Source: Thiohalorhabdus denitrificans
GTDB taxonomy: Bacteria > Pseudomonadota > Gammaproteobacteria > Thiohalorhabdales > Thiohalorhabdaceae
Reading direction: 5' to 3'
Length of the DNA stretch: 64,000 nt
Assembly: GCF_001399755.1 (NCBI RefSeq)
Contig: NZ_LJCP01000005.1
Location: 62,001 to 126,000, forward strand
Below are positions 22,712 through 31,630 of the stretch, one piece after another. How positions within the stretch are numbered: position 1 is the stretch's first letter; every line of letters starts with the position of its first letter. The notes under the pieces are model-generated. The model was not told where the DNA came from. It was given only the letters and a program-made list of their open reading frames with translations, and made no database searches. Made by a program: the position numbers and the translations under genes.

Positions 22712-23893
22712 ATGATCGACCATGCTTTCCCTGCGCTCCGCATCCGCGGCAGGAACCTTCTCCCCATCATTCAAGGCGGCATGGGAGTGGGCGTCTCCGC
22801 CCACAACCTGGCAGGCACCGTCGCCGCCGAAGGTGCGGTGGGAACCATCGCCAGCGTGGACTTGCGCCAACTGCACCCGGACCTGCTCGCCGCCGACAAG
22901 CGGAGTCGGGACGTGGATGCCTACACGGCCTCCAATCTTGTGGCGATCGACCGCGAGATCCGCGCGGCCCGGGAGATCGCCGGCTCCGAGGGCTTTATCG
23001 CGGTGAACGTCATGCGCGCCCTGCGCGACTACGCCGAGCAGGTCCGCCAGGCCTGCGCCAGCGGGGCCAACGCCATCATCATGGGGGCCGGCCTGCCCCT
23101 GGAGCTGCCGGCGCTCACCGCCGACTACCCCGACGTGGCCCTGATCCCCATCGTCTCCGACGGGCGGGCCCTCCGGATCACCCTGAAACGCTGGAAGCGC
23201 CAGAACCGCCTGCCGGACGCCGTGGTGGTGGAGAATCCGCGCTACGCCGGCGGGCACCTGGGCATCGCCAGCGTGGGGGACGAGAAGGACCCGCGCTACG
23301 ACTACCCCACCGTCCTCCCGGAAGTCCGGGCCACCCTGGCCGAGTTTGGCGAGGAGGCGGCCCGCATTCCGGTGATCGCCGCCGGCGGCATCAACGGGCC
23401 CGCCCGGCTGGCCGAGGTCATGGAGCTGGGCGCCTCCGGTGCCCAGGTGGGCACGCCCTTCGCCGTCTCCGCGGAAGGCGATGCCCACCCCAACTTCAAG
23501 CAGGTCCTCCTGGGCGCCGATCCCGCAAGCGACACCACCACCTTCATCAGCGCCGCCGGCCTCCCCGCACGGGCCGTACGCACCCCCTGGCTGGACCGCT
23601 ACCTCGGGCTGGAGGAGGACCTCCTGAACCGGGCCTCCCCCGAAACGGCCGTCTGCCCCACCTTCGTGGAATGCCTCTCCCACTGCGGCTTCAAGGACGG
23701 CAAGCCGGCCGCGGGGCAGTTCTGCATCGAGACCCGGCTGGCCGCGGCCCAGAAGGGGAAGGTCAGCCAGGGCCTGTTCTTCCGCGGGGGCGCCTCCCTG
23801 CCCTTCGGCGATCAGATCCGGCCGGTGCGGGACATCCTGTGCCACCTCCTGGATGCCACCATCCCCCAAGAGCCCGCCATCGCCACGCCCTGA
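22712..23893 (+). CDS. NMO/2-nitropropane dioxygenase-like flavin oxidoreductase
   Basis: 393 residues, a TIM-barrel FMN protein of the nitronate monooxygenase/YrpB superfamily. Seen are IIQGGMGVGVSAHNLAG (flavin site), a GGHLG segment and the phosphate-binding pair VIAAGGING and GASGAQVGTPF. The substrate could be a nitronate or another CH acid; family membership alone does not settle it. A distinctive C-terminal cluster, C315-x5-C321-x3-C325-x12-C338, could bind metal. ATG at 22712 was preferred to a TTG at 22679; no clear ribosome site is present at either. Confidence 0.82.
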   Translation: MIDHAFPALRIRGRNLLPIIQGGMGVGVSAHNLAGTVAAEGAVGTIASVDLRQLHPDLLAADKRSRDVDAYTASNLVAIDREIRAAREIAGSEGFIAVNVMRALRDYAEQVRQACASGANAIIMGAGLPLELPALTADYPDVALIPIVSDGRALRITLKRWKRQNRLPDAVVVENPRYAGGHLGIASVGDEKDPRYDYPTVLPEVRATLAEFGEEAARIPVIAAGGINGPARLAEVMELGASGAQVGTPFAVSAEGDAHPNFKQVLLGADPASDTTTFISAAGLPARAVRTPWLDRYLGLEEDLLNRASPETAVCPTFVECLSHCGFKDGKPAAGQFCIETRLAAAQKGKVSQGLFFRGGASLPFGDQIRPVRDILCHLLDATIPQEPAIATP

Positions 23894-23927
23894 GGAATAC
23901 CCGACCAAAAAAATCGGACCATTAGTA

Positions 23928-23963
23928 TTGCATTGGAAACTAAATAGGACTAGATTAGTCCTA
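23928..23963 (+). promoter_or_regulatory. suf operon promoter with Rrf2/IscR type-1-like operator
   Basis: TTGCAT (23928-23933), 17 bases, TAGATT (23951-23956). Overlapping the -10 is a perfect palindrome with 8-bp arms, TAGGACTA-GAT-TAGTCCTA (23945-23963). Its GACT-A-GAT-T-AGTC core has the same spacing as the type-1 IscR site. It is 32 bases before sufR, as expected for autorepression by a [2Fe-2S] Rrf2 protein. Confidence 0.72.
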
Positions 23964-23995
23964 GTTCACCGGCAGGGCCAATGGAGCGGCACCGG

Positions 23996-24475
23996 ATGCT
24001 ACGCATCAGCAAGATGACCGATTACGGCACGGTGGTCATGACCCACCTCGCCAAGAACCCCGAGCAGCGCTTCAGCGCCCGGGAGCTGGCGAGCGACCTG
24101 CATATCGGCGTGCCCACGGTGAGCAAGATCCTTAAGGTCCTGGAGCGGGGCGGTCTGCTGGTGGCCCAGCGGGGCAAGAACGGCGGCTACTCCCTGGCCC
24201 ACGACCCCGGTGAGATCTCCGTGGCCCAGGTGATCCGGGCCATGGAGGGCCCCATCGCCCTGACCGAATGCGCCAGCGACGCCCTGCAGTGCGACCAGGA
24301 GCAGTCCTGCTCGGTGCAGAGCAACTGGCAGCGCATCAACCACGCCATCATGCAGGCCCTCGAGGGGGTCTCCGTGGCGGAGATGACCGAACCGATCTCT
24401 GTGCAGGGGGTGCAGACGCGCACCCTGGAATTCCTGGGGGTGGCCGAGGGCGACCCCCTGGCCCAGACGGAATAA
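23996..24475 (+). CDS. sufR: Rrf2-family SUF system regulator SufR
   Basis: 159 residues. An IscR-like Fe-S-sensing repressor of the SUF assembly operon. The winged helix (about 1-70) contains [18 protein letters not shown] and [10 protein letters not shown]. Three cysteines, C92, C99 and C105, stand where IscR has its [2Fe-2S] ligands. ATG at 23996 gives the family start ([11 protein letters not shown]) with GGAG 8 bases upstream; ATG at 23981 would add five residues. First gene of the suf operon; a palindromic operator overlaps its promoter. Confidence 0.92.
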   Translation: MLRISKMTDYGTVVMTHLAKNPEQRFSARELASDLHIGVPTVSKILKVLERGGLLVAQRGKNGGYSLAHDPGEISVAQVIRAMEGPIALTECASDALQCDQEQSCSVQSNWQRINHAIMQALEGVSVAEMTEPISVQGVQTRTLEFLGVAEGDPLAQTE

Positions 24476-24528
24476 ACGACCCGGACCCGGTCCGGAGGGA
24501 TTTCCCAATTTCCGGGATGGAGGCAACC

Positions 24529-25980
<1,452 letters not shown>

Positions 25981-25991
25981 AGCAAGCGTCG

Positions 25992-26010
25992 CCGCGGGCG
26001 GCGCCCGCGG
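25992..26010 (+). promoter_or_regulatory. intercistronic hairpin between sufB and sufC
   Basis: CCGCGGGC and GCCCGCGG form a perfect 8-bp stem with a three-base loop, 12 bases after the sufB stop. There is no T-run. It may protect the sufB message or reduce read-through into sufC. This is the longest gap between sufB and sufS. Confidence 0.45.
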
Positions 26011-26071
26011 AAACCGAAATGGCCGCGGGCCCGCCCCCGGCCGGGAACCGAATCATGGAGAGGACGGCACC

Positions 26072-26851
26072 GTGCTCAGCATCAAGAACCTGCACGCGAG
26101 CGTGGAAGATACCGAGATCCTGAAGGGGATTGACCTGGAAGTGGGCGACGGCGAGGTCCACGCCATCATGGGGCCCAACGGCTCCGGCAAATCCACCCTC
26201 GCCGGCGTGCTCGCCGGGCGCGATGGCTACACCGTGGGAGACGGCTCGGTGGCCTTCGACGGCAAGGACCTGCTGGAGATGGAACCGCAGGAGCGGGCCA
26301 ACGAGGGCCTGTTCCTGGCCTTCCAATACCCGGTGGAGATCCCCGGCGTCAGCAACATCTACCTGCTGAAGTCGGCGGTGAACGCCGCGCGCAAGCACCG
26401 CGGCGAGGAGGAGCTGGACGCCATGGACCTGGTGGCCTTCATCCGCGAGAAGATGAAGCTCACCGGCATGGGTGACCAGCTCCTCTACCGCTCGGTGAAC
26501 GAGGGCTTCTCCGGCGGCGAGAAGAAGCGCAACGAGATGCTGCAGATGGCGGTTCTCGAGCCGAAGCTGGCCATCCTCGACGAGACCGACTCCGGGCTCG
26601 ACATCGACGCCCTGAAGACCGTCGCCGATGCGGTGAACCAGCTGCGCGACGAGAAGCGCTCCTTCATCCTCATCACCCACTACCAGCGCCTGCTGGATTA
26701 CATCGTCCCCGACCAGGTGCACGTGCTGTACAACGGCCAGATCGCCAAGTCCGGCGACGCCAGCCTGCCGCAGGAGCTGGAGAAGACCGGTTACGCCTGG
26801 CTCACCGGCGCCGAGCAGGCGCCCGCCGAGGAAGCGGTACAGGGGCAGTAA
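26072..26851 (+). CDS. sufC: Fe-S assembly ATPase SufC
   Basis: 259 residues. SufC is the ABC-type ATPase of SufBC2D. Walker A GPNGSGKST is at about 34-42, the ABC signature is FSGGEKKRNEM, Walker B LAILDETDSGLDIDAL has the SufC-specific DETDSGLD, and the switch His lies in LITHYQRLL. The start is GTG at 26072, preceded by GGAGAGGA; no ATG fits. sufD begins four bases after the stop, so translation is coupled. Confidence 0.98.
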   Translation: MLSIKNLHASVEDTEILKGIDLEVGDGEVHAIMGPNGSGKSTLAGVLAGRDGYTVGDGSVAFDGKDLLEMEPQERANEGLFLAFQYPVEIPGVSNIYLLKSAVNAARKHRGEEELDAMDLVAFIREKMKLTGMGDQLLYRSVNEGFSGGEKKRNEMLQMAVLEPKLAILDETDSGLDIDALKTVADAVNQLRDEKRSFILITHYQRLLDYIVPDQVHVLYNGQIAKSGDASLPQELEKTGYAWLTGAEQAPAEEAVQGQ

Positions 26852-26855
26852 GGCC

Positions 26856-28193
26856 ATGAGCGAGCAAACCGAGATCGTCGACCGCTACACCGCCCTGTTC
26901 GAACAGGGCCGCGAGCGGCTCCCCGGGGCGGACGCGGGCTGGGTCGCCGAGCGGCGGCGCGCGGCCATGAACCGCTTCGCCGAGACGGGCTTTCCGGCGC
27001 CGCGCAACGAGGAGTGGAAGTACACCTCCCTGCGGCCGCTGGAGAAGCGCGCATTCGCCCTGCCCGAGGCGGAGGCCCCCGGCCTGCGGCCGGAGGAGAT
27101 CGCCGAGTACACCTTCGACGAGCCCGCCGCCCTGCGGCTGGTGTTCGTGGACGGCGTCTACTCGCCGAGCCTGTCCCGCCCCGCCGATCTGCCCGAAGGG
27201 GTGGTGGTGCGGCCCATGAGCGAAGCGCTGGGCGAGCCCTCCGAGGTCCTGCAGCGCCACCTGGGCAGCTACGCCGACCCGGAGGGCACGCCTTTCGTTG
27301 CCCTGAACACCGCATTCATGGGCGACGGCGTCTACGTCTCCGTTCCGGCCGGCGTACAGGTGGAAACGCCCATCCACGCCCTGTTCCTCACCAGCGCGGG
27401 CGCCGACGGCGTGGGCCCCCACTACCGTAATCTGGTCGTGGCCGAGGAGGGCGCCTCCGTGACCGTACTGGAAGACTTCGTCGGCCTCGGCGAGGGCGCC
27501 TACTTCAACAATACGGTCACCGAAGCGGTGGCGCCGAAGGACGCCCAGGTGGAGGTCTACAAGCTCCAGCAGGAGGGGCCCGGCGGCTACCACGTGGCCA
27601 CCTTCGAGGGCTACCAGGGCGAGAACAGCGTCCTGACGCACCACAACATCGCCCTGGGCGGCCGGCTGGTGCGCAATGACGTCAACGACGTCCTGGACGC
27701 TGAGGGTGCCCTGGTGAACCTCAACGGGCTGTACCTGGGCGACGGCCGCGAGCACGTGGATAACCACACGCGCATCGACCACCTGAAGGCCAACGCCGAG
27801 TCCCGGGAGTACTACAAGGGCATCCTGGACGGGCGCGCCCGCGGCGTATTCAACGGCAAGGTGGTGGTGCAGCCCGAGGCCCAGGGCACGGAATCCGACC
27901 AGCAGAACCGCAACCTGCTGCTGTCCCGCAACGCCGAGGTGGACCCCAAGCCGGAGCTGGAGATCTTCGCCGACGACGTCTCCTGCACCCACGGTGCCAC
28001 CGTGGGCCAGCTCGACGAGGACGCGCTGTTCTTCCTGCGCTCCCGCGGCCTCGGCTACGAGGACGCCCGCAACCTGCTGATCTTCGGCTTCGCCAACGAG
28101 ATCATCGAGCGGGTGCGCATCGAGCCGGTGCGGGCGCGGCTGGAAGAGCGGCTGCTGAAGCGGCTTCCGCATACCGAAGCGATGGAGGAATGA
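26856..28193 (+). CDS. sufD: Fe-S assembly protein SufD
   Basis: 445 residues. SufD pairs with SufB in the SufBC2D scaffold complex and helps iron entry. Typical features are the N-terminal FPAPRNEEWKYTSLRPLEKR, the beta-helix core and the C-terminal SCTHGATVGQLDEDALFFLRSRGL, which contains the conserved His and Cys that face SufB. ATG at 26856 is four bases after sufC. The stop overlaps the sufS start (ATGA). Confidence 0.97.
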   Translation: MSEQTEIVDRYTALFEQGRERLPGADAGWVAERRRAAMNRFAETGFPAPRNEEWKYTSLRPLEKRAFALPEAEAPGLRPEEIAEYTFDEPAALRLVFVDGVYSPSLSRPADLPEGVVVRPMSEALGEPSEVLQRHLGSYADPEGTPFVALNTAFMGDGVYVSVPAGVQVETPIHALFLTSAGADGVGPHYRNLVVAEEGASVTVLEDFVGLGEGAYFNNTVTEAVAPKDAQVEVYKLQQEGPGGYHVATFEGYQGENSVLTHHNIALGGRLVRNDVNDVLDAEGALVNLNGLYLGDGREHVDNHTRIDHLKANAESREYYKGILDGRARGVFNGKVVVQPEAQGTESDQQNRNLLLSRNAEVDPKPELEIFADDVSCTHGATVGQLDEDALFFLRSRGLGYEDARNLLIFGFANEIIERVRIEPVRARLEERLLKRLPHTEAMEE

Positions 28194-29455
28194 GCGTGGC
28201 CGTGGAAGAGATGCGCAGCCAGGCGGAGCAGGTGACCGACGCCGACGCCGACCGCTACCGGCAGGACTTCCCGTGCCTCCAGCAGGAGGCCCACGGCAAA
28301 CCGCTGGTCTATCTGGACAGCGCCGCCACCAGCCAGAAGCCCCGCGCGGTGATCGACGCCATCAGCCGGTTCTACGAGACCAGCTATTCCAACGTCCACC
28401 GCGGCGCCCACCTGCTCTCCGAGCGGGCGACCGAGGCCTACGAGGGGGCGCGCTCGCGGGTGGCGCAGTACATCGGCGCGGCCGATCCCCGCGAGATCGT
28501 CTTCGTCCGCGGCGCCACCGAGGCGATCAACCTGGTGGCCGCCAGCTACGGGCGGGCCAACCTCCAGGCGGGCGACGAGATCCTGCTCACCGAGATGGAG
28601 CACCACTCCAACATCGTCCCCTGGCAGCTGATAGCCGAGCAGACCGGCGCCGTGATCCGGGTGGTCCCCATCAGCGACGACGGCGAGCTGATGATGGACC
28701 GCTTCGACGAGCTGCTCAGCGAGCGCACCAAGCTGGTGGGGGTGGGCCACGTCTCCAACGCGCTGGGAACCATCAACCCCGTCAAGGAGATCGTGGACAA
28801 GGCCCACGCCCAGGGGGCGGTGGTGCTGGTGGACGGCTGCCAGGCGGCACCGCGCGTGCCGGTGGACGTGGCCGAGCTGGGCTGCGACTTCTATGCCTTC
28901 TCCGGCCACAAGCTCTACGGGCCGAGCGGCATCGGCGTGCTCTGGGGCCGCCACGAGCTGCTGGAGGCCATGCCCCCCTACCAGGGCGGCGGCGAGATGA
29001 TCCAGCGGGTGACCTTCGAGCACACCACCTACGCCAAGGTGCCCCAGAAGTTCGAGGCCGGCACCCCCAATATCGCCGGCCCGGTGGGCCTGCACGCGGC
29101 CATGGACTACGTCACCGCCATCGGCCTGGAGGGCATCCTCGCCCACGAACGCGACCTGCTGGCCTACGCCACGGACGCCATCCAGGAGGTCCCCGGGGTG
29201 CGCCTGATCGGCACCGCCGCCGAGAAGGCCGGGATCCTGTCCTTCGTCATGGAGGGCATCCACCCCCACGACATCGGCACCATCCTGGACAACCAGGGCA
29301 TCGCCGTGCGCACCGGCCACCACTGCGCCCAGCCGGTGATGGACCGCTTCCAGGTGCCGGCCACCACGCGGGCCTCCTTCGGCCTGTACAACACCCGGGC
29401 CGACGTGGACGCCTTCATCCGGGGCCTCCACGAGGTGCGGGAAATCCTCGGCTGA
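28190..29455 (+). CDS. sufS: cysteine desulfurase SufS
   Basis: 421 residues. SufS is a PLP enzyme that strips sulfur from cysteine for Fe-S assembly. The PLP lysine is K241 in FSGHKLYGPSG. The catalytic cysteine C379 lies in RTGHHCAQPV, marking a group II desulfurase that needs a sulfur acceptor. The N-terminal LDSAATSQKP is typical. It overlaps sufD by four bases. The acceptor in this operon is SufU rather than SufE. Confidence 0.97.
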   Translation: MSVAVEEMRSQAEQVTDADADRYRQDFPCLQQEAHGKPLVYLDSAATSQKPRAVIDAISRFYETSYSNVHRGAHLLSERATEAYEGARSRVAQYIGAADPREIVFVRGATEAINLVAASYGRANLQAGDEILLTEMEHHSNIVPWQLIAEQTGAVIRVVPISDDGELMMDRFDELLSERTKLVGVGHVSNALGTINPVKEIVDKAHAQGAVVLVDGCQAAPRVPVDVAELGCDFYAFSGHKLYGPSGIGVLWGRHELLEAMPPYQGGGEMIQRVTFEHTTYAKVPQKFEAGTPNIAGPVGLHAAMDYVTAIGLEGILAHERDLLAYATDAIQEVPGVRLIGTAAEKAGILSFVMEGIHPHDIGTILDNQGIAVRTGHHCAQPVMDRFQVPATTRASFGLYNTRADVDAFIRGLHEVREILG

Positions 29456-29525
29456 GGGATCCCCGATGCGGGAAGCACCACTCAACCACCCGCGGCACAG
29501 CCGTTCCGGAAGGAGCTAGAGTCCC

Positions 29526-29984
29526 ATGGCGGACGTTCGCGACCTCTACCAGGAAGTGATCTTCGAGCACAACAAGAACCCGCGCAACTTCGGGGTCCTT
29601 GCCGACCACAACCGCCACGCCGTGGGCCACAACCCCCTGTGCGGGGACCAGCTCACGGTCTACCTGATGGTGGACGACAACGACGTGGTCCAGGACGTGA
29701 AGTTCGAGGGCTCCGGGTGCGCCATCTCGGTGGCCTCCGCCTCCCTGATGACCCAGATCCTCAAGGGCAAGTCCAAGCAGGAGGCCGACGAGTTCTTCCA
29801 GGCCTTCCACGACGTCTGCACCAAGGAGCGGGAGGCCGAGGACGTGCCCGATCTCGGCAAGCTGGCCGTGCTTACCGGGGTGCGCGATTTCCCCTCCCGG
29901 GTGAAGTGCGCCACCCTGGCCTGGCACACCGTCCACGCCGCCCTTGAGCACGACGAGGAAGGCGCCAGCGTTACCACCGAGTAA
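29526..29984 (+). CDS. sufU: SufU sulfur-transfer protein
   Basis: 152 residues, IscU fold. SufU accepts persulfide sulfur from SufS and, in Bacillus, uses zinc for this. The conserved cysteines are C39 (NPLCGD, with D41), C65 (GSGCAIS) and C128 (RVKCATL). The roughly 20-residue insert between the second and third cysteine separates SufU from IscU. ATG at 29526 is preceded by GGAAGGAG. It is 70 bases after sufS. A SufBCDSU set without SufA or SufE is more usual in Gram-positives but occurs in some gammaproteobacteria. Confidence 0.95.
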   Translation: MADVRDLYQEVIFEHNKNPRNFGVLADHNRHAVGHNPLCGDQLTVYLMVDDNDVVQDVKFEGSGCAISVASASLMTQILKGKSKQEADEFFQAFHDVCTKEREAEDVPDLGKLAVLTGVRDFPSRVKCATLAWHTVHAALEHDEEGASVTTE

Positions 29985-30041
29985 CGTCCCCGTGCCGGTG
30001 CTGCCGGCAGCGGGCCAACGGCTGCCTGAGGAGCGAGCCCG

Positions 30042-30662
30042 ATGAGTGAACCGCGTGAACAACCCCAGGAGATCCGCCCCCACACCAAGTCCAAGCGCTT
30101 GGAGATCGAGTGGGGCGACGGGCACATCTCCGATTTCCCCTATAGCTTCCTGCGGGAGAACGCCCCCTCCCTGCCCGACCGGGCCGACGCCTCGGGGATC
30201 GATATCACGGACTTCCAGCCCGTGGGCCACTACGCCATCCAGATGACCTTCGACACCGGCGAGTCGGCCACCTACACCTGGGAGGCCCTGCGCAATAGCG
30301 ACCCCACGGACGAGGCCAACGCCGGCGACGAGGAGGAGGTGGATCTCTCCGAGCTTCCGGAGATCGAGGAAGACAAGATCGTCGAGGCCCTGCGCCAGGT
30401 CTACGACCCCGAGATCCCGGTGAACATCTACGACCTCGGCCTCATCTACAACCTCGACACCCACCCCAATCACAAGGTGGACGTGAAAATGACCCTCACC
30501 ACGCCGGGCTGCCCCGAGGCGGCCACCTTCCCCGGCAAGGTGGAAGCGGCCGTGAAGTCGGTGCCCGGGGTGGTCGACGCCGAGGTGGAGCTGGTCTGGG
30601 ATCCGCCGTGGACCAAGGACCACATGTCCGAGGACGTGAAGCTGGCTCTGGGCATCTGGTAA
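30042..30662 (+). CDS. DUF971-DUF59 (SufT/MIP18-like) fusion protein
   Basis: 206 residues in two domains. Residues about 12-88 resemble DUF971 (gamma-butyrobetaine hydroxylase N-terminal-like: LEIEWGDGHISDFPYSFLREN), a small domain that often holds zinc or sits next to Fe-S proteins. Residues about 105-206 are a DUF59/MIP18 domain (DPEIPVNIYDLGLIYNL and TTPGCPEA with the conserved Cys), the SufT/PaaD type used in Fe-S maturation. An acidic linker joins them. It is 57 bases after sufU, TGAGGAG precedes the ATG, and it most likely ends the suf operon. The fusion is uncommon. Confidence 0.85.
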   Translation: MSEPREQPQEIRPHTKSKRLEIEWGDGHISDFPYSFLRENAPSLPDRADASGIDITDFQPVGHYAIQMTFDTGESATYTWEALRNSDPTDEANAGDEEEVDLSELPEIEEDKIVEALRQVYDPEIPVNIYDLGLIYNLDTHPNHKVDVKMTLTTPGCPEAATFPGKVEAAVKSVPGVVDAEVELVWDPPWTKDHMSEDVKLALGIW

Positions 30663-30673
30663 TACAGCAGAAG

Positions 30674-30832
30674 ATCAACCGCCAAGTACGCCAAGGGCGC
30701 CAAGAACGGCAACCAAATTGCTCCCGGACTGGTTTTCGGGAGCTATCACAGTGGCCGGGTGGCGCCTTTCCGTCGGATTGCGTTGGTTTCTCTTCGTTGT
30801 CTTGGCGATCTTGGCGTCCTTGGCGGTTCGAT
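30674..30832. repeat. long imperfect palindrome with GCCAAG triplet arms
   Basis: The left arm (30674-30705) contains three spaced copies of GCCAAG in an AACCGCCAAG-type context. The right arm (30800-30832) is its near-complement, three copies of CTTGGC. The arms are about 32 bases, almost the same spacing, and about 95 bases apart; similarity continues weakly inward (AACCAA near 30711 and TTGGTT near 30783). It separates the suf operon from the Rieske gene. It resembles a MITE-like or intergenic palindromic repeat; no coding sequence inside. Confidence 0.65.
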
Positions 30833-30859
30833 GTCTTTCCCATCAGAGGAGACAACCGC

Positions 30860-31180
30860 ATGGCCGACTGGGTCGAGGTGGGCGCCACCGAGGACCTTCC
30901 GCCGGGATCCTACACCTCGGTGGACGTGGACGACGTGCAGATCGCCGTGTTCAACTGCGGCGGCACCTACTACGCCATCGAGGACGTCTGCACCCACGAC
31001 TACGGGCAGCTCACCGGCGGCGAGATGGAAGACTGCCGGATCGTCTGCCCGCGCCACGGCGCCAAGTTCGACGTCACCTCGGGCGAGGCCCTGACCCCGC
31101 CGGCCTACGAGCCGGTGGAAACCTTCCCCGTTCAGGTGGAGGACGGCAAGGTCTACGTCGCCGACGATCGTTGGGACTAG
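30860..31180 (+). CDS. small Rieske [2Fe-2S] protein 1
   Basis: 106 residues, a soluble Rieske ferredoxin of the NirD/BphF type. Ligands are C44 and H46 in CTH and C63 and H66 in CPRH. There is no signal peptide or membrane anchor, so it acts in the cytoplasm as a one-electron carrier. The partner is unknown. ATG at 30860 has AGAGGAG upstream. It lies after a long palindrome and before a terminator, so it can form its own transcript. It is a paralogue of the gene at 31298. Confidence 0.92.
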   Translation: MADWVEVGATEDLPPGSYTSVDVDDVQIAVFNCGGTYYAIEDVCTHDYGQLTGGEMEDCRIVCPRHGAKFDVTSGEALTPPAYEPVETFPVQVEDGKVYVADDRWD

Positions 31181-31249
31181 GAAACTGGTGGGTCCGAGGG
31201 GGCGCGGAGCGGATGCCGCCGGGGCGGAGCCCGACCCCGGACCGAAGCT

Positions 31250-31283
31250 AAGGCCTTTTCCTCCGGGAAAAGGCCTTTCTTTT
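31250..31283 (+). terminator. intrinsic terminator between the two Rieske genes
   Basis: A perfect 12-bp stem AAGGCCTTTTCC/GGAAAAGGCCTT with a four-base loop (31250-31277), followed by TCTTTT. It separates the first Rieske gene from the second; the latter's AGGAGG starts three bases after the T-run, so the stem could also affect its translation. Confidence 0.75.
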
Positions 31284-31297
31284 CAGGAGGTTTAGCC

Positions 31298-31621
31298 ATG
31301 AGCGACTGGTGGCAGGTGGCCCGAATCGAGGACATCCCGCCGGGCTCGGTGGCCCGGGTGGAGGCCGATGATGTCCCCATGGCGGTGGTGAACCTGGGCG
31401 GGGAGCTCTACGCCCTGGCCAACCTCTGCACCCATATGGAGGCCGAGCTCCACGAAGGCGAGCTGGACCCCGACGGCGAGCTGGAGTGTCCCGTCCACGG
31501 GGCCCGCTTCGATGTACGCACCGGCGAGGCCCTGACGCCCCCGGCCTTCGAGGCCCTGGAGACCTATCCGGTCCAGGTGGCGGACGGCCTCGTCTACGTA
31601 CGCCCCGACCCCGACGACTGA
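31298..31621 (+). CDS. small Rieske [2Fe-2S] protein 2
   Basis: 107 residues, paralogous to the gene at 30860 over the whole length (shared PPGS near 14-17, CTH, TGEALTPPA, and the last strand). Ligands are C44/H46 and C64/H67. Cytoplasmic, no signal. ATG at 31298 is preceded by AGGAGG. It is nine bases before the photolyase gene and in line with it, so the two are probably co-transcribed. That makes electron supply to a flavoprotein conceivable, but no such pairing is established. Confidence 0.92.
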   Translation: MSDWWQVARIEDIPPGSVARVEADDVPMAVVNLGGELYALANLCTHMEAELHEGELDPDGELECPVHGARFDVRTGEALTPPAFEALETYPVQVADGLVYVRPDPDD

Positions 31622-31630
31622 CCCCCGCCC

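Noticed and set aside
30663-30859. The GCCAAG palindrome as a CRISPR or retron element
   Set aside because: Units are short, inverted rather than direct, and there is no spacer periodicity, cas gene or reverse transcriptase nearby.
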